A stretch of 64,000 nt of DNA from SOJA01 sp964598485 (GTDB lineage: Archaea > Thermoproteota > Bathyarchaeia > Bathyarchaeales > Bathycorpusculaceae): positions 1-64,000 of the forward strand of contig CAZRCD010000007.1 in the NCBI GenBank assembly GCA_964598485.1, written 5' to 3'. Of the stretch, positions 1 to 7,959 are shown in pieces (position 1 is the first letter of the stretch; the number at the start of each line of letters is the position of its first letter). The position numbers and the translations under genes were made by a program. The notes under the pieces are model-generated. The model did no database searches. It saw only the letters and a list, made by a program, of their open reading frames with translations, and was not told the origin of the DNA.

Positions 1-2
1 TT

Positions 3-434
3 CCCAAAGAGAAAAAGAAAGCCCTAATATGGTGCATCCCAGAAGATGGCACAGTGGGCATAGCAATAGTCAAGAATTTGCACAAAATCATGGAAGAGAA
101 AAACATAGAAAAGGGAATAATAATCACAAGTGGAAAATACACCCATGCAGCACGCGTGGAAGCCAAGAAAAACAACATTGAGCTTCTGCCCAAAATCTTT
201 CCGGCCTTCAACATATTCAAGCATGAACTTGTTCCAAAACACGAAATTTTAACACTGAAAGAAAGAGAGCAGATGCTTGCCCAATACAAGATTCAGCCAT
301 ACCAACTACCTCAGATTAGGTTTTCAGACCCAACGGTAAAAGCGATAGGTGCAAAACCAGGAGACGTACTTCGGATAATCAGAGAGAGCCCTACATCAGG
401 CACGCACATAGCCTATCGTTACGTTGTGCAGTAG
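3..434 (+). CDS. rpoH: RNA polymerase subunit RpoH (Rpb5) with jaw-like N-terminal region, 5' partial
   Basis: The reading frame is open from the first bases, so the true start lies upstream; 143 residues are visible. The C-terminal ~75 residues, from HELVPKHEIL onward, are the conserved Rpb5/RpoH assembly domain that anchors the subunit to RpoA, ending in SGTHIAYRYVVQ. Archaeal RpoH is normally only this domain (roughly 75-85 aa). Here about 70 further residues precede it, including IPEDGTVGIAIVKNLHKIM and NIEKGIIIT. These follow the pattern of the second half of the eukaryotic Rpb5 N-terminal jaw domain (proline-rich strand, then VGIKTI-like helix, then a strand, then the HELVP linker). The RpoH identity is near certain. 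The jaw assignment is from recalled Rpb5 sequences. The gene is separated from rpoB, which lies 16 kb away on the other strand. Confidence 0.93.
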   Translation, partial: PKEKKKALIWCIPEDGTVGIAIVKNLHKIMEEKNIEKGIIITSGKYTHAARVEAKKNNIELLPKIFPAFNIFKHELVPKHEILTLKEREQMLAQYKIQPYQLPQIRFSDPTVKAIGAKPGDVLRIIRESPTSGTHIAYRYVVQ

Positions 435-465
435 CATTTCTTTGTCTAGCAACGACTTCAATAGC

Positions 466-687
466 TTACTCAACTTGTTTCTTTAACTCATGTAAAATTA
501 CCAAGGCTTCCCCTAAAGGTATACCAAGCCTTGCAGCCAATTCATCCGACTTTATATTCGGTTTCTCGTGGAGAATAACCTCTCTTGTGTAGCTCTTATG
601 GTGTGGGTACATGACTAAGGCGTGAACTGTTTCAACGAGTATCGGCCAGAGACTATTTTTTGCGTAATCTTCAAGGCTCATAGACAT
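466..687 (-). CDS. small helix-turn-helix-like hypothetical protein
   Basis: A 73-aa protein of unknown function. Residues about 48-70 (SDELAARLGIPLGEALVILHE) have the spacing of a helix-turn-helix: a helix with LAARLG, a tight turn, then a recognition-like helix. The N-terminal half is helical and contains no metal ligands. It is divergently arranged with the HAD phosphatase and ends close to the 3' end of rpoH. No membrane segment is present. It could be a small DNA-binding regulator, but no operator is evident and the family was not recognised. Confidence 0.65.
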   Translation of the reverse strand: MSMSLEDYAKNSLWPILVETVHALVMYPHHKSYTREVILHEKPNIKSDELAARLGIPLGEALVILHELKKQVE

Positions 688-788
688 CTACATATAATGT
701 GTCAAAAGATCGTTATTCAATTTACCGTAAAGTATATGTCTATGGAGATGTTTTAGGCTTCAAATTCGAAACCGAAGTGAAAGATGCA

Positions 789-1469
789 ATGACGCTTAAG
801 GCTGTAATCTTTGACCTTGACGGAACCCTTGCCGACTTCAACCTAGACTATAAGACTGTCAGAGCAGAGGTTAGAAGTTTTTTCATAAAAAAGGGCTTGC
901 CAGTCTCAATCCTGTCAACAAATGAGAGCATATTCGAGATGATGAAAAAAGCTGAAATATTCCTGAAAAATAACGGCGAATCTGAGAAAGTAATCAAAGA
1001 AATCCGTGGAAAAGCTTTGGCAATAGCCGAAAAATTTGAGTTGGAAGCTGCAAAAAGCACAAGCTTACTTCCAGGTGTGGCTGAAACTCTTAAGACGTTA
1101 AAGAAAATGGGCTTAAAAATCGGCTTATTCACGATTAACAGTGAAAAATCCACAAATTACATTTTGAAACGGTTCAGAATAGCACGCTTTTTTGATACAG
1201 TAACTCCAAGAAACAGAGTAAAATATGTCAAGCCCAGCAGTGAACATCTTGAATTCATCTTAAAGGCTTTAGAAGTTGATCCAAACGAGACAATCGTTGT
1301 CGGAGACGGAGTCAGCGACATGAAATGTGCCAGAGAACTAAAAGCAATTGCCGTAGGCTTGCCCACAGGAGTCTCTGCCATAAAAGAGCTAATCAGTTCC
1401 GGAGCAAACTACATAATCACGTCAATCACAGACCTACCGATGTTAATTGGACACACACAAAGCGTTTAA
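789..1469 (+). CDS. HAD-superfamily hydrolase (phosphoglycolate phosphatase-like)
   Basis: Probable phosphomonoesterase of the haloacid dehalogenase superfamily, 226 aa from the chosen ATG. Motif I FDLDGT is at residues 8-13 (nucleophile Asp9, acid/base Asp11). A helical cap follows, then motif II in LFTINSEKS, the motif III lysine in VKPSSEHL, and motif IV VVGDGVSDMKCA, which supplies the Mg2+ aspartates. The order and length match the PGP/Gph branch. The frame extends 30 codons upstream to a GTG at 699, but HAD proteins normally begin just before motif I, so the ATG at 789 is preferred. The true substrate cannot be read from sequence; phosphoglycolate or a sugar phosphate are the usual options. 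Confidence 0.88.
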   Translation: MTLKAVIFDLDGTLADFNLDYKTVRAEVRSFFIKKGLPVSILSTNESIFEMMKKAEIFLKNNGESEKVIKEIRGKALAIAEKFELEAAKSTSLLPGVAETLKTLKKMGLKIGLFTINSEKSTNYILKRFRIARFFDTVTPRNRVKYVKPSSEHLEFILKALEVDPNETIVVGDGVSDMKCARELKAIAVGLPTGVSAIKELISSGANYIITSITDLPMLIGHTQSV

Positions 1470-1609
1470 ATGCCCTGCGACGAGAATGCCATCATTCTTC
1501 AAGAAGCACAAACGGAAAGTTGAAAAAACGAGCAAAACGTACCTAACTGCTGATTTATGGCATAATCAAAAGTACTGGGTAAGTTAAATATTGTTTGAGG
1601 AGAAAAATT

Positions 1610-2317
1610 ATGGCTAATGTAGATGTTTTGATACACGAGTTCGGAAGCTTCTACGGCTTCAAAAAGGGTTTACCCGTGCTAATCCGCGGACACCCATTGC
1701 TAATGGCGAGTGAAGAGTTCGGCCGTCTGCTTGAAAGTTCCTTTGATTCATGGATGATCTTCGGCTCTTGCAACACCGTGCTAATCGAAAGCAGCAAAAG
1801 AATAATCGTTGACCCAGGAGCAAGAGAAGTAGGTTCGTGGGGAGTTTTAGAGTCAAGGCTTAAGGAGTTAGGGTTAACGCCGTCAGACATTGAGATTGTA
1901 GTGAATACTCATCTTCACGGAGACCACGCTGGAAGCAACTTCATTTTCAGAGGGAAAAAGCTGATAGTACACGAAAAAGAAGTTCTTTCAGCGCAGTCTA
2001 AGTGGCCTGAATTCACAGAAGCTTGCATTAAGCCTTTAGAAGTTGAGGAAATTTCGAACGACACACACGTAACCGAAGACGTTAAGGTTATAACAACTCC
2101 GGGTCACACTCCTGGAAGCATAAGCATCATCGCTGACACGCCAGAAGGACTTGTAGCCATAGTTGGTGATGCTGTCATGTCAAAGAAGGATTATTTGCAA
2201 CGCAAAGTTCCAGAATGGGTTGAGGATAAAGAAGCGTATTTAAAAAGCGTTGACAAGTTAAGAGAGTTGAATCCCAAAACCATTATTTCTGGTCACGACT
2301 CACCGTTTTCTCTGTAA
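1610..2317 (+). CDS. metallo-beta-lactamase-fold hydrolase (lactonase/glyoxalase-like)
   Basis: 235-aa MBL-fold protein. The metal motif HLHGDH is at residues 101-106, further ligands are His166 in TPGHTPG and Asp187 in VGDAV, and a C-terminal ISGHDSP histidine completes the set, giving a binuclear zinc site. The long N-terminal segment and TPGHTPGS resemble the N-acyl homoserine lactonase / glyoxalase II group; the substrate is unknown. ATG 1610 is chosen over an in-frame TTG 15 bases upstream because a GAGGAG ribosome-binding site lies at the right distance before it. It stands alone, 140 bp after the HAD gene. Confidence 0.86.
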   Translation: MANVDVLIHEFGSFYGFKKGLPVLIRGHPLLMASEEFGRLLESSFDSWMIFGSCNTVLIESSKRIIVDPGAREVGSWGVLESRLKELGLTPSDIEIVVNTHLHGDHAGSNFIFRGKKLIVHEKEVLSAQSKWPEFTEACIKPLEVEEISNDTHVTEDVKVITTPGHTPGSISIIADTPEGLVAIVGDAVMSKKDYLQRKVPEWVEDKEAYLKSVDKLRELNPKTIISGHDSPFSL

Positions 2318-2496
2318 AAGCGACGTAAGGACCTGTAAACGGGTTTAAGGAAACCAGAAATGTTTACAAAGGAAAAGAATTTATAGAATGCTTTATCACG
2401 GCGGATGCATCGAGGCAAAACCTGAAATCTTTTCAACATGAGAGAGGGTACTTCGTAAAATTAAAAAATGCCAAATTGTTTGTCTAGTACTGTGGA

Positions 2497-3204
2497 GTGT
2501 TTGGGTTGCTAAATTTCTGGCAAGGCAAGAACTGGAACGTTAAAGTGTTATATTCGAAGGCTGGAGTTGCCACTCAGATTCTAATATCAACCTTGAAATG
2601 CGACATTTTAGTGGACGCGGGAGACGGAACTTTGAGAGACTTGTTGGAACTTGACTACGATTTTGAACAATTGAAAGCCGTTGCAATAACACACGGCCAT
2701 TTCGATCATGTAGGCGGTTTATGGACGCTCCTTGGTTTTCTAAGGATGATAGGAAGAACCAGCGACTTATTCCTGATTACACCTCATTTTTGCAGTGAAG
2801 CTAAAAACTTAGTTGAAGGGTTTATGGCTGTCTACGGCGACACAATGCCATTTCGGGTAATTTTGAAGGAATTGTCAGACGAAGAAAAAATAACGATAGG
2901 GAGGATGGAAATTCAAGCTTTTTCTGTCATACATAGAGGATCGACAAAGCTCCACGGCGTAGGAAAATGCGTCCCAGCAGTTGGTTATTCAATTAGCTAT
3001 GATAAACAGCGTATAGTCATAAGTGGCGATACCGGAATGTGCCAGTCTCTAAAAAAGTTTGTTAAGGGTGCCGACTTGGCAATACTGGAAGCTACTGCAA
3101 AGGAGAAAACTGCCAAAAACTTTGAGGTTCATCTTTGCGTAGAAGAAGCAAGAGAAATTGGAAAAACAGCCCAGAAATTTATTCTTATTCATCGATGGCC
3201 TTAA
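2497..3204 (+). CDS. metallo-beta-lactamase-fold hydrolase (RNase Z-like group)
   Basis: 235-aa MBL-fold protein with THGHFDH at residues 65-71 (His66, His68, Asp70, His71), a later histidine in SVIHRGS, Asp in ISGDTGM, and a terminal LIHRWP that supplies the last histidine. The arrangement is like RNase Z/ElaC-type or MTA/XPA-type hydrolases, but the flexible exosite arm of RNase Z is not seen. The protein stops almost directly after the final histidine, so the C-terminus is minimal. The start is uncertain: GTG at 2497, or TTG at 2506, which has a GGAG at better spacing. The substrate is unknown. Confidence 0.8.
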   Translation: MFGLLNFWQGKNWNVKVLYSKAGVATQILISTLKCDILVDAGDGTLRDLLELDYDFEQLKAVAITHGHFDHVGGLWTLLGFLRMIGRTSDLFLITPHFCSEAKNLVEGFMAVYGDTMPFRVILKELSDEEKITIGRMEIQAFSVIHRGSTKLHGVGKCVPAVGYSISYDKQRIVISGDTGMCQSLKKFVKGADLAILEATAKEKTAKNFEVHLCVEEAREIGKTAQKFILIHRWP

Positions 3205-3333
3205 ACTGCCATCTTTCACTTACTATGCGTAAATCTTAGTGCGAATTCGGAATTTGAGTCTGAATCTATAATTCGTAATCCATAGATAATTGAAGCGACA
3301 AAGGATCATTGCGAAACTTGTTTGGTGTTTTTG

Positions 3334-3817
3334 ATGTCACTGAAGCTTAAAAAAATTATGGTGAAGGACATAGTGACTGTGAAAGCTGATGTTACTGTGA
3401 AGAGAGCAGTTGAAGTTATGAATGAGCATGAAATTGGTTGTCTTGTTGTTGTTAACGGTGGGAAGCCCGTTGGCATCGTGACTGAGAGGGACATGTTGAA
3501 AAGGATTATACACGAGTTAAGAGAACCCGAAAAGACAAGGGTTACCGATATAATGTCAAAACCTTTGATTGCAGCAGCGCCTAAAATGAGTGCTGGGGGA
3601 CGCTGCTAAACTTATGTTTGAGCGAAAAATTAAGAAACTTCCAGTGGTTGAAAATGGACGGCTTGTAGGTTTGGTCACTTTAACAGATCTCGTTCGTTCT
3701 CAAGACGTGCTTAATTTCCTAAACGGACTCTCTACAAAGGATACACCCAAGCGGGTGAAGAAGTGGTTTACTTATAGTTTGATCGTGCAAAGCGTTTTCG
3801 ACGAAGATGCCCACTGA
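3334..3817 (+). pseudogene. two-CBS-domain protein interrupted by a one-base frameshift
   Basis: Two CBS domains are encoded in two frames. The first runs from ATG 3334 (SLKLKKIMVKDIVTV) through VGIVTERDMLKRI to about 3595. The second continues in the next frame with GDAAKLMFERKIKKLPVVE and VGLVTLTDLV to the stop at 3815. The join is at a run of five G in GCTGGGGGACGCTGCT near 3594-3599; with four G the frame reads SAGDAAKL and the protein is continuous. Such tandem CBS pairs bind adenosine nucleotides and act as ligand sensors. The break may be a genuine mutation or a homopolymer error. The rest of the sequence shows no decay, which favours an error or a very recent event. Confidence 0.85.
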
Positions 3818-4103
3818 TAATGAAGAGTGGCTTTTCAACTGGTTGCCAAGAGAAAAAGTGCATGTGGTAGCTTGGAGATGAATGCGCAATCACCAAGCTG
3901 TCTCGACAAATGTCCAACATGACGAGCATGGAGAACTGAAGAAAGGAAGAAATAGCTTCTGCAATTAGCTCGCGCTAAAAATAGCATAGATTGGAAGTAA
4001 GTGTTCTAAATCTAGAAGAGGAATAATCTATTCTGACCTTTCATAATCTATAAATAAGTAGAAATGCAAAATGTGCTTTCGATAATTGAGGTGTTTAAAA
4101 AAA

Positions 4104-4322
4104 ATGGTTAGTGAAGGAAGAGGACGCTTGTTCAGAAGGACAGACGGCAAATACTTGATTTATCTACCAGTGTACTTAGCTGAAGACAGCATGTTCCCAT
4201 TCACAGATTTCACCAGAGGCAAAAGAGGAGGAAGCGATTCCATAGATGTAAAAGTGAGCTTCAAACCTGGCGGACAAGACAAACTAATCATAGAAAAGTG
4301 GAAAGAACTAGAAAAACAGTAA
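4104..4322 (+). CDS. conserved-looking hypothetical protein, 72 aa
   Basis: A 72-aa protein starting at ATG 4104 with a GAGGTG ribosome-binding site 10 bases upstream; an in-frame TTG at 4086 is less likely. It begins MVSEGRGRLFRRTDGKYLI, is rich in Arg/Lys and aromatic residues, and has alternating hydrophobic strands (YLIYLPVYL, IDVKVSFKP), which suggests a small beta-rich protein. No metal-binding cysteines and no membrane helix are present. The function is unknown. An A-rich stretch upstream (TAATCTATAAATAAG, around 4045) could hold the TATA element. Confidence 0.7.
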   Translation: MVSEGRGRLFRRTDGKYLIYLPVYLAEDSMFPFTDFTRGKRGGSDSIDVKVSFKPGGQDKLIIEKWKELEKQ

Positions 4323-4335
4323 AGTCAGGTCATCG

Positions 4336-4438
4336 TTGCCTAAATAACACGTGGTCGAAGAATTAGATAATGCAAACTGTGTTTTCAGGTAGTTTTCCAG
4401 TGTGGTTTAGTCTCCTAAACTGGTAATCGCTTAGGCAA
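4336..4438 (+). other. intergenic segment able to fold into a closed stem with an internal hairpin
   Basis: TTGCCTAA at 4336-4343 is complementary to TTAGGCAA at 4431-4438, closing about 103 bases. Inside is a perfect six-pair hairpin, GTTTAG-TCTC-CTAAAC, at 4405-4420. This could be a small structured RNA, a processed 3' UTR of the preceding gene, or chance. No known RNA family is recognised. The rest of the 4323-4623 gap holds only the promoter below and a short AACCC/GGGTT hairpin at 4516-4532. Confidence 0.3.
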
Positions 4439-4540
4439 TGCACAATATCCAAACTGTAATAGTGAAACCAATCAACGTTAAGAGTTCCGTCACTTTTCGT
4501 CTTGTCATTTTTATGAACCCTCCAAAAGGGTTTAATTGCA

Positions 4541-4550
4541 TATATAAAAA
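4541..4550 (+). promoter_or_regulatory. TATA box for the 4624 gene
   Basis: TATATAAAAA lies 74 bases before the ATG at 4624, consistent with a transcript start near 4575. A hairpin (AACCC / GGGTT, 4516-4532) lies immediately upstream. Confidence 0.55.
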
Positions 4551-4623
4551 CGTTATGGCTTATCTATTTTAGCGTACACTATTCACCAAATTGTTAATAG
4601 GTCACGGACTGGAATAAAATTTT

Positions 4624-5151
4624 ATGTCAGAATACGAATTCTTCCGCATCTACGGATTTCGTACGGTTTGTCCTGTTGGTTGGAAAATAGAGCTTGATCC
4701 AAAGTCAGAACGGAGTGAAGGGAATGTTACCTTCAAGTCTCCTGAAAAAGCCCACATTGTTGTAAGTTGGGGGCTGCTTGAAAAGGCAAAGGAAAAGTAT
4801 TCCTCCCTCGAAGAACATGCTAGAGACTCTATTAATAGAATAAAAAAGGATAGAAAAATCAAAAAAGTTGAGTTAATTCAAACCAAAAAGGTCAAAGTAA
4901 ACTCGCATAAAGCTGTCTTCTCTCACATCAGAATAGTTTTCTCTGTGCGTAAACTGTTGCCGTTTGGAAAAGGGAAAACGCATGGGCGGGAAGTTCGCAG
5001 CTTGCACTTTTATTGCAAGCCTTCCAGACGATACTTCGTGGTGTACGGGGTAACTGCATCTGATAAATCTGTGCAACAAGGTCGTGTTTTTGAGAATATT
5101 ATCAAGTCTTTTTTGTGCCATAAGGCGAAGGTAAATCCTACTGATCAATGA
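4624..5151 (+). CDS. hypothetical protein, 175 aa, possible Mog1/PsbP-like fold
   Basis: A soluble 175-aa protein of unknown function. The N-terminus (YGFRTVCPVGWKIELDP), the following strand VTFKSPEKAHIVVSWG, a long basic helix and a C-terminal strand-helix (FVVYGVTASDK, then FENIIKSFLC) have the order seen in Mog1/PsbP-like alpha/beta sandwiches: a bulky hydrophobic strand with GW, a central sheet, and a final helix. That fold guess is from pattern alone. There are no membrane segments or catalytic motifs. The gene has its own TATA box and is transcribed alone. Confidence 0.75.
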   Translation: MSEYEFFRIYGFRTVCPVGWKIELDPKSERSEGNVTFKSPEKAHIVVSWGLLEKAKEKYSSLEEHARDSINRIKKDRKIKKVELIQTKKVKVNSHKAVFSHIRIVFSVRKLLPFGKGKTHGREVRSLHFYCKPSRRYFVVYGVTASDKSVQQGRVFENIIKSFLCHKAKVNPTDQ

Positions 5152-5208
5152 TGATGTGTTGCGTTAGCGTGCGCCATCAAGTATTTTTCCGTAACTTAAT
5201 AGTGTGGG

Positions 5209-6003
5209 TTAGAATGGAGGCGGGGGAGGTGGTGGGATTTCTCTTGCGACCATTGCATAGTATAGGTAGGTTATTGCGATTGGAGAAATTGGAGCTACGA
5301 AGGAGAATGCTATGTTGATGATGAGAAAGCTAATGTTTGGATAAGTGGAGTTTAACGGTAGTGTCAGCAGATTTACAATACCAATGACTGTGCCCAAAAT
5401 TGTGCCTACGATTAGTAGGAGAGCAAAGGTTTTGAGCCAACGGTTGCTTACTAGTCTTCTGCTTCTTCCGAAGCTTTCAAAGGCGCCTTTTTGTTCAACA
5501 ATTATTGCGGGGATTATTAGCAAGAACATTATGGAGATAATTATGCTAGGTATGAAGAAAAGAAGCATGCCGATTGCAGTTAGAATTCCAGTAATGAATT
5601 GAGCTATGAGTAATGATGGGAGTTTGGATATTATGAAGTTGAGGCTGGCGCCGAGGTTTGATGTGCCTTTTTCTATTTGGTCAGAGGCATATTTGATGAT
5701 AATTCCAGTGGTTGGGGTAGTGACGATCAATGTAACGAGAGCTGATAAAACACCTATTATGATGACTGTTGAAAGAAAAGCAGAAAACCATTCGAATGTT
5801 TCTTGATAGGAAGGCCTCATGCTAGGAGGGGGCGGGGTTGGTAGAGAGAAAGAGGACGTTATTGCATAAGTGGAGAGACCTGTTATTATTCCCGCAATTA
5901 GAAAAGGCAAGAAAAACTGTAAGAACTTGGAAAGGTAAAGGTTTAACGTTAGCGAAAGAATTTCGCCAATAGATAGTTCACGTGAAGGTTTTTCTACATT
6001 CAA
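5209..6003 (-). CDS. polytopic membrane protein of unknown function
   Basis: 264-aa integral membrane protein. About six hydrophobic helices are visible: FLQFFLPFLIAGIITGLSTY, VIIIGVLSALVTLIV, FITGILTAIGMLLFF, IIISIMFLLIIPAIIV, FALLLIVGTILGTVIG and IINIAFSFVAPISPIAITYL. The motif FESFGRSRRLVSNRW between helices resembles membrane proteins related to the glycerophosphodiesterase membrane domain (DUF975/DUF7847-like). Two proline runs are unusual: PTPPPPSM in the first extracytoplasmic loop and a PPPPPPF C-terminus. No enzymatic motif is present. A monocistronic unit with divergent or convergent neighbours. Confidence 0.8.
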   Translation of the reverse strand: MNVEKPSRELSIGEILSLTLNLYLSKFLQFFLPFLIAGIITGLSTYAITSSFSLPTPPPPSMRPSYQETFEWFSAFLSTVIIIGVLSALVTLIVTTPTTGIIIKYASDQIEKGTSNLGASLNFIISKLPSLLIAQFITGILTAIGMLLFFIPSIIISIMFLLIIPAIIVEQKGAFESFGRSRRLVSNRWLKTFALLLIVGTILGTVIGIVNLLTLPLNSTYPNISFLIINIAFSFVAPISPIAITYLYYAMVAREIPPPPPPPF

Positions 6004-6327
6004 TTATGTTGAACCATCCTAGTTATTTAAAGGAAATTGTATTTAAAACTAATCTCTATCTGTGCGCGCTGGAAGAGTAGAAGTGAAACATTAAGATATT
6101 TATGAGCGATTTTTTCTTCTTTCGTTACTCTAGTCTACCCCTAGGTTTTCTAATCTGGTTATTTTAAGCTTCTTTTCAGGAACGGAAGGTCAATGTGGCT
6201 TAGGTTGCGTCAGTTTTAGGTGGGTAAAGGTTGTGGAAGGTTGGGAAAGGTGGGTTGAGGGTTTGTCTTTTGTTGTGTGATAAGGAGTCTGCGTCCTCTA
6301 GGTTTCAGCTTAGCTAGTGTGGACAAG
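6004..6327. other. intergenic region with a G-rich tract
   Basis: 324 bp without a convincing gene. The plus strand from 6219 to 6261 is a run of GG and GGG tracts separated by A/T (AGGTGGGTAAAGG, GGTTGGGAAAGG, GTGGGTTGAGGG), with only one C-free strand. A lone GCGCGCTGG occurs at about 6064-6072 but has no inverted partner. Confidence 0.5.
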
Positions 6328-7011
6328 CTACATGATTAGCGGGTAGATCTCTTTTGTCACGTATTCTAAATACCTTTCTTTGTCTGTTAAATTGAATATT
6401 GTTACCGAAGCGTCTCTTGTTACGCCGACCACGTAGCCGTATTTCTTCGACCTTACAACAATATACCACAAGTCACCATGCTTACCATAATCCTCAAAAA
6501 GCGAAGTGTTTATCAAGTCTGGTCCATAAAGCGAAAGCTTGTTCACGTTTGGAATGTCAACATTGTCAAAAAATGTGATTTTCGTGTCTTCAGGATTTTT
6601 AAGATGAAATTCCCTTAAGGTTTCAGGCGAAATTCTAGCTTCTACTACACCGCCCTTTTTCTCAAAGAGAATCTCGCTCAGCTTGTTTGCCATAAAATTA
6701 GCTAAGCTTTTCTTCTCAACTATAGTCAAAAACGTTGCATCTTCATGTTCAGCAAAGCTAAAAATGGCTTCAACCGTTCTTGGTAGTGGCATGACCTTCC
6801 CTCTGTGGGAAACATTAATCATGTGATCATGCGAGTAAACTCCTTTAAGCATGTTTTCCTTTGGCAGAAGTCCAACAACCTCAGTCACAAGCGTAAACTT
6901 GTAGTCGCCTTCCTCGTAAGGCTCTTCGGTATGGTAGCCCTCAAGCATAGACCCAGTTTCAGCCAGCGAAAGTGGTTCAACAAGCCTAAAGACTTTACCA
7001 GCAACAACCAT
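6328..7011 (-). CDS. hypothetical protein, 227 aa
   Basis: A soluble 227-aa protein; the family was not recognised. It begins MVVAGKVFRLVEPLSLAETG and alternates strands and short helices. It contains HDHMIN around residues 60-66 and several acidic clusters, but no full metal-binding or nucleotide-binding signature. The C-terminal third (GDLWYIVVRSKKYGYVVGVT) is strongly beta. No signal peptide or transmembrane helix is seen. It stands alone between non-coding stretches of about 320 and 275 bp, so context gives no functional clue. Confidence 0.7.
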   Translation of the reverse strand: MVVAGKVFRLVEPLSLAETGSMLEGYHTEEPYEEGDYKFTLVTEVVGLLPKENMLKGVYSHDHMINVSHRGKVMPLPRTVEAIFSFAEHEDATFLTIVEKKSLANFMANKLSEILFEKKGGVVEARISPETLREFHLKNPEDTKITFFDNVDIPNVNKLSLYGPDLINTSLFEDYGKHGDLWYIVVRSKKYGYVVGVTRDASVTIFNLTDKERYLEYVTKEIYPLIM

Positions 7012-7286
7012 AAGCTAACACCTAGTCTTTTAGTATGCAGTATCCACTTAAGAAATTTAAGATTTCATTTGAAGTTCGTGGAAAGCGAATTCGCCAAAAA
7101 GACAATGCCTGATATTAAACTTCGAATTAAGTGATTAGTATCAGAAAATCCTAAAGTTGCAAAACAATTTAGAGATCACACGCATTCAGAGTTCAATCAA
7201 AGATTCTTCCAGAAATCATAAAAACTGAAGCAGCAAACATAATGAAGAATATGACATAAGCCGAAAACCTGTTGAGGTAAAAAATA

Positions 7287-7628
7287 GTGCGTGATAGTTT
7301 GAAGAGGAAAAAGCCTTCGTCTGTCAATGCCACCCCAGAAGTTGCAGATTTCATATCGAAACTAAAGAAGGGATGTTGCCTTTTGACGATCATCAATAAC
7401 GGATTAGACAAGTTGAAAGACAATATGTTTGTGGGACAAAAAATAGAGAAGAAGAAATTTCCGAAGTATTATATTCAAAAGTATCAGATAAACAACTTAC
7501 ACAAGTTGAACCTAGATTCCAGAACTCGTCTTACCTACACGCTTGTTGCGGAAGAATCAGGCGTAGCTGTCATAGTTCTAGAAGTTTTGAGCCACAAAAA
7601 ATACAACAAAAGATTTGGGTACAAGTAG
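7287..7628 (+). CDS. RelE/ParE-superfamily toxin-like protein
   Basis: 113 aa. The C-terminal half reads KYYIQKYQINNLHKLNLDS, RLTYTLVAEESGVAVIVLE, HKKYNKRFGY. This is the pattern of archaeal RelE-like mRNA-interferase folds (YGVDNLW..., R.LYT, VLEIFDHKEYEKRFGY), whose closing Lys/Arg/Tyr are the usual active-site residues. The GTG start has TTGAGGT nine bases upstream. A cognate antitoxin would normally be directly upstream on the same strand, but none is seen. Instead a small gene converges on it with an 8-bp gap. The toxin identity is by motif; activity is unproven. Confidence 0.72.
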   Translation: MRDSLKRKKPSSVNATPEVADFISKLKKGCCLLTIINNGLDKLKDNMFVGQKIEKKKFPKYYIQKYQINNLHKLNLDSRTRLTYTLVAEESGVAVIVLEVLSHKKYNKRFGYK

Positions 7629-7636
7629 CTTTAAAA

Positions 7637-7903
7637 CTATCGAAGTCTAACGCTTGTCTCCAGTAACTTCTTCAGCTTCGGGTTGTCGGGAAAGACCCAC
7701 ACTATCTGACGACCGTTGAGCACAATTTTGTTAGAGCTTTCGAGATATTCGAGTATTCGATTGAAAGTCTGATATTGAATTTGCTTTGGCAAACTCTTCA
7801 GAAGCTCTTTCTTCGTTGGATACGACCTAGCATCCTTAATCGCCTTTTCAACCATGAGTATAGTATCTAATTGTGGCTCATGGAGAAATTTGCTCTGGGT
7901 CAT
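7637..7903 (-). CDS. small winged-helix-like protein convergent with the RelE-like gene
   Basis: An 88-aa basic protein with a helix-turn-helix pattern in the middle (YPTKKELLKSLPKQIQYQTF, then RILEYLESSNKIVLN) and a wing-like ending IVWVFPDNPKLKKLL. Small proteins of this kind often sit beside RelE-type toxins in archaea and are candidate antitoxins or their regulators; here the arrangement is convergent rather than operonic. It has a clear TATA element about 48 bp upstream. Confidence 0.72.
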   Translation of the reverse strand: MTQSKFLHEPQLDTILMVEKAIKDARSYPTKKELLKSLPKQIQYQTFNRILEYLESSNKIVLNGRQIVWVFPDNPKLKKLLETSVRLR

Positions 7904-7950
7904 ATTTTTTCACTTGGTCCATTGTTTCTAACAATATTGCAGAGAATCTA

Positions 7951-7959
7951 ATATATAAA
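7951..7959 (-). promoter_or_regulatory. TATA box for the 7637-7903 gene
   Basis: On the minus strand TTTATATAT lies 48 bases before the ATG at 7903. The rest of 7904-8272 (369 bp) contains no gene I can support; it is AT-rich leader for the two divergent units. Confidence 0.5.

Noticed and set aside
1325..1546. 73-codon plus-strand ORF overlapping the HAD gene
   Set aside because: Mostly within the HAD gene in another frame; Arg/His-rich shadow without a ribosome-binding site.
2325..2488. Start-less open frame (VYKGKEFIECFITADASRQN and onward) between the two MBL genes
   Set aside because: Protein-like composition, but no start codon or ribosome-binding site; could be a decayed piece, too weak to call.
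7193..7423. 76-codon minus-strand ORF upstream of the RelE-like gene as an antitoxin
   Set aside because: Antisense to the toxin's own 5' half and lacking a ribosome-binding site; Phe-rich shadow.
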